Positions 7,446 through 14,138 of a stretch of DNA of 15,163 nucleotides are shown one piece after another. The DNA is from Microcaldota archaeon (GTDB lineage: Archaea; Aenigmatarchaeota; Aenigmatarchaeia; QMZP01; QMZT01): NCBI GenBank assembly GCA_013151465.1, contig JAADIF010000028.1, positions 1,903 through 17,065 on the forward strand. The letters are read 5' to 3'. Under the pieces are notes generated by a model, which had not been told where the DNA came from, did no database searches, and saw only the letters and a list, made by a program, of their open reading frames with translations. Numbering within the stretch: the first letter of the stretch is position 1; every line of letters begins with the position of its first letter. Both the position numbers and the translations under genes were made by a program.

Positions 7446-8078
7446 ATGAAGATACGATGGCTCGGGCATGACACCTTTCTCATAGAAGCTGGCGGGAAGG
7501 TAATATACATAGATCCATATGTATTGCCTGTAAACAGCCCTCTTGCGGACATAATCCTTGTAACTCACGAGCATTTTGACCATCTGAACAAAGAAAAAAT
7601 AGGGGAAATAAGAAAACCGGATACAATTTTTGTATGCAACAAAAGCGTTGCCTCCCAGCTTGAGGGAGACAAGCATGTTCTTGAATATTTCGAAAAAACG
7701 GATGTCGGCAATATAACAGTAGAATGTGTTCCTGCATACAATCCTGTGAAAAAATATCACCCGAAGGGCTTCGGTTGCGGTTTCGTGCTGGAGGCAGATG
7801 GAAAAAGAGTATATCATGCAGGAGATACCGACCTCATACCGGAGATGGAAAAACTGGAAAATGTAGATGTTGCCCTTCTCCCCATAGGAGGCACATATAC
7901 GATGAATATCGACGAAGCGATTGACGCTGCGCTCATCATCCGTCCTCGCATAGTTGTACCTATGCACTACGGCACACTGGAAGGGCTTGACGCTGATCCG
8001 GAAGAATTTAAGGAAAAAATAGAATCCCAGTCAAGCATAATAGTTGATCTGGCAAAAGACAAACCACTTGAGTTATGA
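7446..8078 (+). CDS. UPF0173-type metal-dependent hydrolase (metallo-beta-lactamase fold)
   Basis: This 210-residue cytoplasmic protein has the metal-binding set of the beta-lactamase fold: HEHFDH (41-46), HAGDTD (124-129) and a late histidine in VPMHYGT (H174). These ligands would hold two metal ions. The opening KIRWLGHDTFLIE and the segment AYNPVKKYHPKGFG are typical of the UPF0173/UlaG-like family. Members are predicted hydrolases, and the substrate is unknown. ATG 7446 is chosen because the family starts with MKIxWLGH and GTGAAG lies just upstream. A GTG at 7437, overlapping the trxB stop, is the alternative and adds three residues. It is the second gene of a probable trxB operon and ends 10 bases from the convergent glnA. 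Confidence 0.85.
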   Translation: MKIRWLGHDTFLIEAGGKVIYIDPYVLPVNSPLADIILVTHEHFDHLNKEKIGEIRKPDTIFVCNKSVASQLEGDKHVLEYFEKTDVGNITVECVPAYNPVKKYHPKGFGCGFVLEADGKRVYHAGDTDLIPEMEKLENVDVALLPIGGTYTMNIDEAIDAALIIRPRIVVPMHYGTLEGLDADPEEFKEKIESQSSIIVDLAKDKPLEL

Positions 8079-8088
8079 CTGCCGGAAT

Positions 8089-9540
8089 TCATAACATCTC
8101 AAAATATCTCTTCTTCTCCCAGTCTGTAACTGATGTCCTGAAAGAGTCCCATTCATCTGTCTTTGCATTTATGTAGCGCTCATATAGATAGCCACCGAGC
8201 GCATCTTTCATCAGCGGGTCATTTTTCATTTCCTTTAACGCCTGCCATAATGAATGGGGAAGGACGTCAATGTGAAGCTTTTTGAGTTTGGTATCATCGA
8301 AATCAAAGAGATTCTCCTCAACGGGTTCCGGAGGCACCACGCCTTTTTTGATGCCATCAAGACCCGCCCTGAGCATCACTGCAAAAGCAAGATATGGATT
8401 GCACGCTGGGTCGGGACATCGAAGTTCGCATCTTGTCGACTCTTCCCTTCCTTTGGAATACCTTGGTATCCTTATGAGAGCTGACCTGTTTATATGTGCC
8501 CATGAAATGTAGCAGGCGGCCTCATAACCCGGAACAAGGCGTTTATATGAATTGACGAGGGGAGAAAGTATTGCAGACATAGCCTTTATATGCTCCATCT
8601 GTCCCGCTATGAAAGAGTATGCTATTTTCGACAGATTGTATTTATCGTTCTCATCAAAGAAGGCATTTTTTCCGGCTTTTATGTCAAACAAACTCTGGTG
8701 GACATGCATGCCGGAGCCGTTTATACCGAACACCGGCTTTGGCATAAACGTTGCATAAAGCCCGTGCCTTCTTGCTATCTCCTTCACAGCAAACTTGAAT
8801 GTGATGACGTTGTCTGCGGTTCTGAGTGCGTTATCGTATTTGAAATCTATTTCATGTTGCCCCCACGCAACCTCATGATGGCTTGCCTCAACCGATATTC
8901 CCATCGCCTCAAGGGCAAGCACAATCTCCTTTCTTATGTCAGTTCCAAGATCAGTAGAAAAATCAAAATATCCGGCCTTGTCGTGTGTCGGCGGCGATAT
9001 CTCCCCGTCAGTTCTTTTGAAGATAAAAAACTCCGGCTCCGGTCCCACATTATATACATAGCCCATCCTATCTGCCATTTCAATTGCTCTTCTCAGGATA
9101 TGGCGCGGGTCGCCTTCAAACGGCTTTCCGTCCGGGCCGAACACGTCGCATATGAACCTCGCCGTCCTCCCCTTTATTTTATCAGCGTTCATCGGAAATT
9201 GTGATGCTTCTGATGGCGTATGCCATCTCTCCCTCTCTTCAGCGTTCATCGGAAATTGTGATGCTTCATGACCGCGTATGCGGTCTTTCCAATCCCCTTC
9301 CCATGGTATTATTGCGTAGGTATCTGGGTCTGGCTTTAAGAAAAGATCGCTTTCATGTATCCGCGCAAACCCTTCAATTGATGAGCCGTCAAACCATACG
9401 CCCTTTTCAAGCGCTTCTTCAACTTTATCTGCGGTAATTGTGACGGTCTTTACCGCTCCCAGCATATCGGTGAACTGCAGATATACAAACTCTATTCCGT
9501 CTTTTTTTATTTTCGCAATTACATCATCAACGCTCCCCAT
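8089..9540 (-). CDS. glnA: glutamine synthetase type I, with an in-frame repeat insertion
   Basis: It catalyses ATP-dependent formation of glutamine from glutamate and ammonia; the active enzyme is normally a dodecamer. Conserved parts are visible: DGSSIEGF (51-58), the metal-binding EPE (168-170), KPVFGINGSGMHVHQS with His279, NRSALIRIP (351-359) and CELRCPD (371-377). Where adenylylated enzymes have a tyrosine loop, this one reads ENLFDFDD, so it is probably not adenylylated. With the kept FARIHESD segment this fits the GSI-alpha group. At 483 residues it is about 38 longer than usual. The surplus lies at about residues 86-123, between IIPWEGD and GRTARFICDV, where EASQFPMNA appears twice 19 residues apart. 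The start is ATG 9540, because GGGGTGA (complement of 9549-9555) is a good ribosome binding site; a GTG at 9552 falls inside it. Confidence 0.93.
   Translation of the reverse strand: MGSVDDVIAKIKKDGIEFVYLQFTDMLGAVKTVTITADKVEEALEKGVWFDGSSIEGFARIHESDLFLKPDPDTYAIIPWEGDWKDRIRGHEASQFPMNAEERERWHTPSEASQFPMNADKIKGRTARFICDVFGPDGKPFEGDPRHILRRAIEMADRMGYVYNVGPEPEFFIFKRTDGEISPPTHDKAGYFDFSTDLGTDIRKEIVLALEAMGISVEASHHEVAWGQHEIDFKYDNALRTADNVITFKFAVKEIARRHGLYATFMPKPVFGINGSGMHVHQSLFDIKAGKNAFFDENDKYNLSKIAYSFIAGQMEHIKAMSAILSPLVNSYKRLVPGYEAACYISWAHINRSALIRIPRYSKGREESTRCELRCPDPACNPYLAFAVMLRAGLDGIKKGVVPPEPVEENLFDFDDTKLKKLHIDVLPHSLWQALKEMKNDPLMKDALGGYLYERYINAKTDEWDSFRTSVTDWEKKRYFEML
9182..9285 (-). repeat. two tandem 57-base units inserted in glnA, each with hairpin and 29-base core
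   Basis: The 29-base core at 9182-9210 is repeated exactly at 9239-9267, a spacing of 57 bases (19 codons, in frame). Next to each core, on the coding-strand 5' side, lies a perfect 6-bp hairpin with the same ATAC loop: GATGGC/GCCATC (9212-9227) and GACCGC/GCGGTC (9270-9285). The stems differ at two pairs, and both changes are compensated. The cores encode EASQFPMNA twice. The two units equal 114 bases, close to the excess length of the enzyme. No other copy is seen in the window. Confidence 0.88.
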
Positions 9541-9580
9541 AAACCTACTCACCCCTAACTTGCATACTTCACCCTAAGAA

Positions 9581-9601
9581 GTTAAAAAGGCATTTTGCCT
9601 T
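9581..9601 (-). promoter_or_regulatory. glnA promoter with adjoining palindrome
   Basis: On the minus strand CTTTTTAAC (complement of 9581-9589) is a TATA-like box about 45 bases before the glnA start. Overlapping its upstream edge, where TFB would bind, is the inverted repeat AAGGCA-TTT-TGCCTT (9587-9601). A protein bound there would probably block initiation. The divergent Lrp protein is the obvious candidate, but this is inference. Confidence 0.5.
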
Positions 9602-9665
9602 ATTTCATCTTAATAAATCTGAGATATATAACTTTATTTAGAAATTATGTTTACAGATGTTCAGA

Positions 9666-9689
9666 AAACGATATATTATTGAATCGTTT
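9666..9689 (+). promoter_or_regulatory. operator-like inverted repeat around the TATA box of the Lrp gene
   Basis: AAACGAT (9666-9672) and ATCGTTT (9683-9689) are perfect 7-bp arms separated by 10 bases. ATATATTA (9671-9678) between them could be the TATA box, giving a start near 9700 and a short leader with GGAGG at 9718-9722. This arrangement suggests autorepression. Another TATATA lies at 9625-9630. Confidence 0.45.
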
Positions 9690-9729
9690 GTTCAATATCT
9701 GCTTATCAAAAGCATCCGGAGGTTTGCAT

Positions 9730-10176
9730 ATGTTCGCATTAAAAGAGATAGACGGAAAGGTTCTGGACGAGCTGCAGAGGGATTCGAGGCGCTCGCTCAG
9801 AAAACTCTCGAAGAAACTCGGGATATCCATAAACACGCTCTCAAAAAGAATCGATATGCTTGAAAAAGGCGGAATAATTGAGGGATACAGTGTAAGAATA
9901 AATCCCGAGAAACTTGGGTTTGAAATGACAGCGATAACAGAGATAATAGCTTCGAAAGGAAAGCTCGTCGAGGCGGAAAATATCATATCAAAAAAGAAGG
10001 GTGTTCTTGCCGTTTATGACATTACGGGAAAGAGCGATGCCGTTGTCATTTCGCGCTTTAAAAAGAGGGCAGACCTCAACCGGTTCATTAAGTCACTCCT
10101 TTCAATGGAATGCATCGAGCGCACAAACACGCATGTTGTCCTGAACATAATCAAGGAGGATTTCAGGATTGTATGA
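9730..10176 (+). CDS. Lrp/AsnC family transcriptional regulator
   Basis: This 148-residue protein has the two-part Lrp/AsnC layout. The N-terminal helix-turn-helix is DGKVLDELQRDSRRSLRKLSK followed by the recognition segment ISINTLSKRIDMLEKGGIIEGY (about residues 8-55). The C-terminal ligand-binding/oligomerisation (RAM) domain has alternating strands ending in THVVLNIIKEDFRIV. Such proteins bind DNA as dimers or octamers and often respond to amino acids. The start at 9730 is fixed by GGAGG at 9718-9722 and by the family's usual beginning; upstream in-frame codons to 9595 belong to the leader. It is divergent from glnA, and the shared intergenic region has two palindromes, so control of nitrogen assimilation and of its own gene is a reasonable guess. 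Confidence 0.9.
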   Translation: MFALKEIDGKVLDELQRDSRRSLRKLSKKLGISINTLSKRIDMLEKGGIIEGYSVRINPEKLGFEMTAITEIIASKGKLVEAENIISKKKGVLAVYDITGKSDAVVISRFKKRADLNRFIKSLLSMECIERTNTHVVLNIIKEDFRIV

Positions 10177-10205
10177 AATAAATATCTCAAATCAAAATCA
10201 TTCAT

Positions 10206-10934
10206 ATGCAAACAAGCGAACTCGAGATGAACGGGACAAAATATATCCTGAGAGTGCTTGTGCACCGTAGGAGAAACTCGACTGTCAACATACGCGACAA
10301 TGTAATCACAATACGCCTCTCGTCATTTGCATCCAAAAAGGAGAGAGAGGACCACCTTTCCGAATTTCTCGACTGGGCAAAAAAGAAGATAATGGCAGAG
10401 CCAGAAAGGTTCCGGCCGCCAAAAATGCGCGAATACAGGAACAATGACGTTATCGAGATATGCAACGAGAAATATGCACTTCGCATAGATTACGCGAAAA
10501 GAAAAAGCGCAAGCGCAAAAGCCATCGGAAACATAATACGCATAATCCTCCCTGAGGATGCATCCGGACATGAGAAGAAAAGGATGACATCGAACCTTCT
10601 TGCAAAGGTGATATCAAAAAAGCGCCTTCCTGTCCTGCATAACAGGATAAAGCTCCTCAACAACATGTTCTTTCAGAAAGAGATAAAGGAAATAAGGTTT
10701 CGCAACATGTCTTCCCGCTGGGGAAGCTGCACGAAAGACGGAAAAATAAGCATATCCTCCCGCCTGCTTCTTGCTCCCGACAGCATTCTGGATTATGTGT
10801 GCGTTCACGAGCTTGCGCATCTTGTCCATTTCAATCATTCAAAAGAGTTCTGGGAGCTTGTCGGAAGGGTCATTCCCGATTACAAAGAACGTGACATGTG
10901 GCTTTCCGAGAACGGGGAAAAATGCGTTTTCTGA
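10206..10934 (+). CDS. YgjP/DUF45-like zinc metalloprotein
   Basis: This 242-residue protein carries the gluzincin motif HELAH (201-205) with a third ligand at His211 (HFNHSKEFW). Just before it are the family-typical NMSSRWGSC and ISISSRLLLAP segments. The N-terminal half is basic and lysine/arginine rich with predicted strands, as in other YgjP-like proteins. The family (M48-related, often annotated as putative metal-dependent hydrolase) is widespread but its substrate is poorly known. There is no signal peptide, so it is cytoplasmic. No ribosome binding site is seen before ATG 10206. ATAAATATC at 10178-10186 lies about 24 bases upstream, which suggests a leaderless transcript separate from the Lrp gene. 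An internal ATG at 10227 is a less likely start. Confidence 0.85.
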   Translation: MQTSELEMNGTKYILRVLVHRRRNSTVNIRDNVITIRLSSFASKKEREDHLSEFLDWAKKKIMAEPERFRPPKMREYRNNDVIEICNEKYALRIDYAKRKSASAKAIGNIIRIILPEDASGHEKKRMTSNLLAKVISKKRLPVLHNRIKLLNNMFFQKEIKEIRFRNMSSRWGSCTKDGKISISSRLLLAPDSILDYVCVHELAHLVHFNHSKEFWELVGRVIPDYKERDMWLSENGEKCVF

Positions 10935-10980
10935 TAGTGCTATTTAAGGTGGAATTGACAATAGATTTATGTGACTGAAT

Positions 10981-11736
10981 ATGCGATTCACAAAGGTATT
11001 CATTGCAACAAAGCCGGATATGCATGATGATATTAGGACCAAACTGGAAAGATTTCTTGCAGAAGAGGGAATTGAGCATGTGAATGAAATTGAGCCGCAT
11101 ATAAATCTGGCGATAACAATAGGCGGGGACGGAACACTTCTTCATTTCCAGAACAAACTTTCATGTCCGTTTTTTGGCATAAACGGAGGAGATTCAGTAG
11201 GTCATTATTTATCCGCAGGTCCAGACGATTTTATTGAAAAATTGAAAGGTGTTATTTTCGGTACAGAAGGCAAGGAATATAATATCATAAAACTTATGCG
11301 CCTTTCGGCGGCAATAAATGACAGAACTATTGAGGCGGCGGCATTGAATGAGATGATCCTAAGCGCTACATATGCAAGAAGGATGTTTCGGGCAGAGCTT
11401 ACTGTGAACGCAAGCACGTCAATCGAGATGAATACATGCATACTCGCCTACACGCCTACCGGCTCAAGCGCATATGCCTCATCTGCCGGTGCTGCAAAAC
11501 TGGAGCGATCTGACAATCGTTTCGGCGTGTGCGCCGTTGCTCCATATGCAGGAATTCTCAAGAAAGGAGAAGTACTTACAAATGAACAGGTAACTGCCAT
11601 ATCATTGAGTGATGGCGCTGAGCTTTGTGTTGACGGGCAGGATGATCAGGTATACAAGCTTTCGGAAGGTGACATCGTGACAATAAGAAAACATGATATT
11701 CCGTTGCGTCTTGTGGATTTTGCAGAGAAGTTTTAA
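10981..11736 (+). CDS. nadK: NAD kinase
   Basis: It phosphorylates NAD to NADP, using ATP or polyphosphate. The 251-residue protein has the defining GGDGT (48-52), the NE pair in LNEMIL (123-124) that contacts the nicotinamide nucleotide, and TPTGSSAY (158-165), a version of the conserved TPTGSTAY. A beta-rich C-terminal domain follows (ISLSDGAELCVDGQ, LSEGDIVTIRK). Its length is normal to slightly short for archaeal enzymes. It lies 46 bases after the metalloprotein gene. TATTTAAG near 10941 gives a plausible promoter, and GTGA just before the ATG is only a weak ribosome binding site. Its product NADPH would feed enzymes such as the thioredoxin reductase encoded in this window; that link is metabolic, not operonic. 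Confidence 0.92.
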   Translation: MRFTKVFIATKPDMHDDIRTKLERFLAEEGIEHVNEIEPHINLAITIGGDGTLLHFQNKLSCPFFGINGGDSVGHYLSAGPDDFIEKLKGVIFGTEGKEYNIIKLMRLSAAINDRTIEAAALNEMILSATYARRMFRAELTVNASTSIEMNTCILAYTPTGSSAYASSAGAAKLERSDNRFGVCAVAPYAGILKKGEVLTNEQVTAISLSDGAELCVDGQDDQVYKLSEGDIVTIRKHDIPLRLVDFAEKF

Positions 11737-11739
11737 ATG
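11731..11739 (+). promoter_or_regulatory. TATA box of the small lipoprotein gene
   Basis: TTTTAAATG overlaps the nadK stop codon and is centred about 27 bases before ATG 11762. That is the spacing expected for a leaderless archaeal transcript. No ribosome binding site is present, which agrees. Confidence 0.5.
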
Positions 11740-11761
11740 CATCTTACATTAAAATGAATTT

Positions 11762-11869
11762 ATGAATAGGGCCGTAATCATCTTGCTTATCTTTATCTTT
11801 ATATCCGGATGCACCGGAACGTTAGTGCACGAAGAGAGAAAATCTGTTTCTGGGGATACTAATGCCTAA
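11762..11869 (+). CDS. 35-residue putative lipoprotein
   Basis: This is a short open frame beginning MNRAVIILLIFIFISGCTG. One arginine is followed by an 11-residue hydrophobic stretch and a lipobox-like ISGC, so Cys17 would be lipidated and the mature peptide would be only 19 residues (CTGTLVHEERKSVSGDTNA). It has a well-placed TATA box and no ribosome binding site. The last codons and stop lie in the first copy of a 30-base repeat, so the frame may once have continued and been cut short by the repeat. It could be a genuine mini-lipoprotein or the 5' remnant of a longer gene. No function can be assigned. Confidence 0.5.
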   Translation: MNRAVIILLIFIFISGCTGTLVHEERKSVSGDTNA

Positions 11870-11973
11870 AAGCGCGGGAGTTTAGGAATTTGTCCCAATG
11901 CCTGTTCTACCCGATATCAAGAGAATAAGTTTTCAGAATATAGTGCCTAATTTAGCGGGAGTTTAGGAATTTG
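11863..11973. repeat. pair of 30-base direct repeats, each with internal inverted arms
   Basis: The copies at 11863-11892 and 11944-11973 match at 26 of 30 bases; the last 19 bases are identical (GCGGGAGTTTAGGAATTTG). The period is 81 bases, or 27 codons. In the first copy CCTAAA (11865-11870) and TTTAGG (11881-11886) are inverted arms around 10 bases; the second keeps CCTAA/TTAGG. They lie between the lipoprotein gene and the convergent PIN-ATPase, and could be a terminator region, a small repeat family or ends of a decayed element. Confidence 0.7.
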
Positions 11974-11979
11974 GAATTC

Positions 11980-13797
11980 TCAATAAAACACTTTCATCCT
12001 TCCGGATGCCACTGCTGCAAGAACCTTTCTTCCAATTTCCGATTTTTTCTTGACTTTGATTGTCCCTTTCTTGCCTACCTCAACAGATAGTATAAGATTT
12101 TTTCCGTCATAGATGTCAACAAACTTTCCGGCAGCTTCGCTCCCAAGGTCGATATAATAGCTTGCGCCTTTTTCATAGACATCAAATGGCGCTTCCGTTT
12201 TCATTGTTTCTTCTATGGGCTCAACCGATATTGAAAAGCCAATCTTCTTTTCGAGTTTTTCTATATTTGCGCCTTTCTTTCCTATTATCTTTGGGATGAG
12301 CTCGTTTCTGACTTTTATGAGTATTCTGTTGTCTGATAGAACCTCTATTTTGATGTTTTTATCAATCCTGCTAAGCTTCTTGTAGAGAGCATCGGCTGCA
12401 AGCTTCCTGAGAGGCGATTCAGACGAATTCTTTTTTTCCACATCTTTTACCGGTATGACGACATTCTCCTCCCCGAAGGTGTATATCTCGTATTCAAGCT
12501 GTCCTGTCTCAAAGTCCCGTATATCGACGACAGGTCTTGCAAGATCGTCGTCTTTCATTCCCGTCGGGACTCTTACTGACAGTGAAACATCATAAATCTT
12601 TCCCACTTTTCCGGCATCTATGTAAATGACCGTATTCATCACATGGGGTATCATGCCAAGCTCAATTCTTCCAACAAAGCGCTGTATGGCAGAAACAGGA
12701 TCGGTTGAATGGACGACTCCTATCATTCCGACACCCGCAAGGCGCATATCGGCAAAAACCTTGAAATCCCTCGTCGTTCTCACTTCATCAAATATAGTAT
12801 AGTCGGGCCTTGCGAGGAGAAGTATTTCAGATGTTTTCTCCCAATCGCCGCTGAGCGGCGCATATTGTGTTATCCTCGAATCCACCTGAAGATCTCTTGG
12901 CTGTTCGAATGTTTTTACTATCTTTCCCATCTCGGCAAGCTTATTTGCAATGGCAGCGGCAAATGTAGATTTTCCGCTTCCGGGAGAGCCCGATATTAGC
13001 ACACCTTGGGATGTCCCTATTATCTTTTCTATCACAGCTTTGCTTAGCTTGTAATCCTCAAGCCTCTTTTTGGCTATCGGCTTTACTGCGGTCATTTCAA
13101 GCGCGTCCGAGAATGGCGGCCTTGTTATCGTAATCCTGTAATCGCCGAGCTGGACGACCGTTGCCCCGTGCTTATGCATCTCGATGAAAGAATTCTCATC
13201 AGTTCTTTGTTTGGATGTCACGCTCTCTATGATTTTCTTTAGGTCTTTCTCTTTTACGGGTTTGTCTGAGAGTTCAACGAGCTTGACTTTCCCAGGCTTT
13301 CCAACCTTTGCCATCGGGTTGACGCCTACTTTCAGATGCACTGATTGAGTGTCCTTTCCAAAATATTGCTCTATACCCACACCGCCTTCATACGTGCTCG
13401 GGTAATGCTTTACGGCAACGCCTTCTGCTTCCCCCACGAGTGCCTGGACATAGTCCCCCGTTATAAGGAGTGCCTTTTTCTTGTTTGCAACCTCTTTTAT
13501 GAGCGCATCAATCCTGCCTTTCTTTGCAAGGTTTATCTCTTCTGCCGTGGGCATCCTGCCGTCTATCTCCACTGTTATTTTGTATTTTTTAGGAAGATTG
13601 CGAAGCGTTTTTACTTCTTCCAGACCCCGAAAACCGGTGTCCCTTCCGCGCGATGCCTGTGCCTGAAGCTCATCCATCACAAATCGCGGTATTATTATCT
13701 TCACATCTAAGAGTTTCCCCGCTTTCACGAGTTCTGAAAGTTTCTGCGTAATTAGGACAGAAGTATCAGGAACTACCTTCTTGTGTTTTCCCATCAT
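11980..13797 (-). CDS. PIN domain - PilT-like ATPase - KH domain protein (PINA-like)
   Basis: This 605-residue archaeal protein has three parts. The N-terminal PIN nuclease-like domain (about 1-130) carries the acidic set D11 (PDTSV), E43 (MDELQ), D97 and D115 (ITGDY). The ATPase of the PilT/VirB11 type has Walker A GSPGSGKST (270-278), FDEVRTTRD with Walker B acids 337-338, and the HST box (VVHSTDP, 361-367). The C-terminal KH-type RNA/DNA-binding domain has GKKG (506-509). The same architecture is the Sulfolobus PINA protein, described as a hexameric ATPase acting on Holliday junctions with Hjc and Hjm; equivalence here is inferred from architecture. GGGTGGT (complement of 13801-13807) precedes two adjacent ATGs (13797 and 13794), and the second has better spacing. 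All key residues appear intact. Confidence 0.9.
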   Translation of the reverse strand: MMGKHKKVVPDTSVLITQKLSELVKAGKLLDVKIIIPRFVMDELQAQASRGRDTGFRGLEEVKTLRNLPKKYKITVEIDGRMPTAEEINLAKKGRIDALIKEVANKKKALLITGDYVQALVGEAEGVAVKHYPSTYEGGVGIEQYFGKDTQSVHLKVGVNPMAKVGKPGKVKLVELSDKPVKEKDLKKIIESVTSKQRTDENSFIEMHKHGATVVQLGDYRITITRPPFSDALEMTAVKPIAKKRLEDYKLSKAVIEKIIGTSQGVLISGSPGSGKSTFAAAIANKLAEMGKIVKTFEQPRDLQVDSRITQYAPLSGDWEKTSEILLLARPDYTIFDEVRTTRDFKVFADMRLAGVGMIGVVHSTDPVSAIQRFVGRIELGMIPHVMNTVIYIDAGKVGKIYDVSLSVRVPTGMKDDDLARPVVDIRDFETGQLEYEIYTFGEENVVIPVKDVEKKNSSESPLRKLAADALYKKLSRIDKNIKIEVLSDNRILIKVRNELIPKIIGKKGANIEKLEKKIGFSISVEPIEETMKTEAPFDVYEKGASYYIDLGSEAAGKFVDIYDGKNLILSVEVGKKGTIKVKKKSEIGRKVLAAVASGRMKVFY

Positions 13798-13922
13798 TAT
13801 ACCACCCTGGTTTCTTGAATAAAACTTTATGATTATAAAAGCTTAATTTCTCAATATATTTTAGTTATCCATTTCTATTAATAAATAGAGTTTGCATAGG
13901 TTTATAGTAGGGGAGGTTCATC
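13798..13922. promoter_or_regulatory. divergent promoter region, PIN-ATPase / small winged-helix gene
   Basis: On the minus strand TTTTATAATC (complement of 13831-13840) is a TATA box about 38 bases before the PIN-ATPase start. On the plus strand TTAATAAAT (13878-13886) would start transcription near 13908, just before GGGGAGGT (13910-13917). Confidence 0.5.
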
Positions 13923-14138
13923 ATGCTCAACCAGGAAGATATAGAAATCCTGATCTTGAGGATGCTCGAAAAGGGGGGAATGAGCACAAGTGAAATAGAG
14001 GATGCTCTTAGAAAGGGCGGCAATATGACAGAATGTGTAGACAAGGTTAATTTTGCCCTCATAAAGCTTCGAAACGAAAAGAAGATCGAAGGAAGATTCT
14101 CGCCGGAAAAGAAATCCATGCTATGGAAAATCGTCTAA
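13923..14138 (+). CDS. small winged-helix-like protein
   Basis: This 71-residue protein starts six bases after a strong GGGGAGGT ribosome binding site (13910-13917). The pattern is that of a minimal helix-turn-helix: ILRMLEKGGMSTSEIEDALRK looks like helix-turn-helix, VDKVNFALIKLRNEKKIEGRF like the recognition helix leading into the wing, and SPEKKSMLWKIV like the last strand. Similar stand-alone domains occur as archaeal DNA-binding or basal transcription proteins, and no family name can be given safely. It is divergent from the PIN-ATPase. Its stop codon overlaps that of the gene on the other strand (14135-14138), so the two convergent transcripts must overlap. Confidence 0.75.
   Translation: MLNQEDIEILILRMLEKGGMSTSEIEDALRKGGNMTECVDKVNFALIKLRNEKKIEGRFSPEKKSMLWKIV

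Noticed and set aside
7257..7967. Open frame of 236 codons on the minus strand.
   Set aside because: It is antisense to trxB and the UPF0173 gene, both of which have clear conserved motifs.
9182..9267. Two identical 29-base repeats separated by 28 bases, which resembles a minimal CRISPR unit.
   Set aside because: Only two copies exist, both lie in frame inside glnA, the hairpins are outside the repeats, and no cas gene is nearby.
9541..9552. GTG start for glnA at 9552.
   Set aside because: The GTG is part of the GGGGTGA ribosome binding site of ATG 9540.
9595..9729. Longer N-terminus for the Lrp protein from ATG 9595.
   Set aside because: The extra 45 residues have no Lrp similarity and cover the promoter elements; GGAGG at 9718-9722 fixes the start at 9730.
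11898..11966. A 22-codon frame from ATG 11898 ending in the second repeat copy.
   Set aside because: It has no ribosome binding site or suitable promoter, and no recognisable features beyond the repeat.
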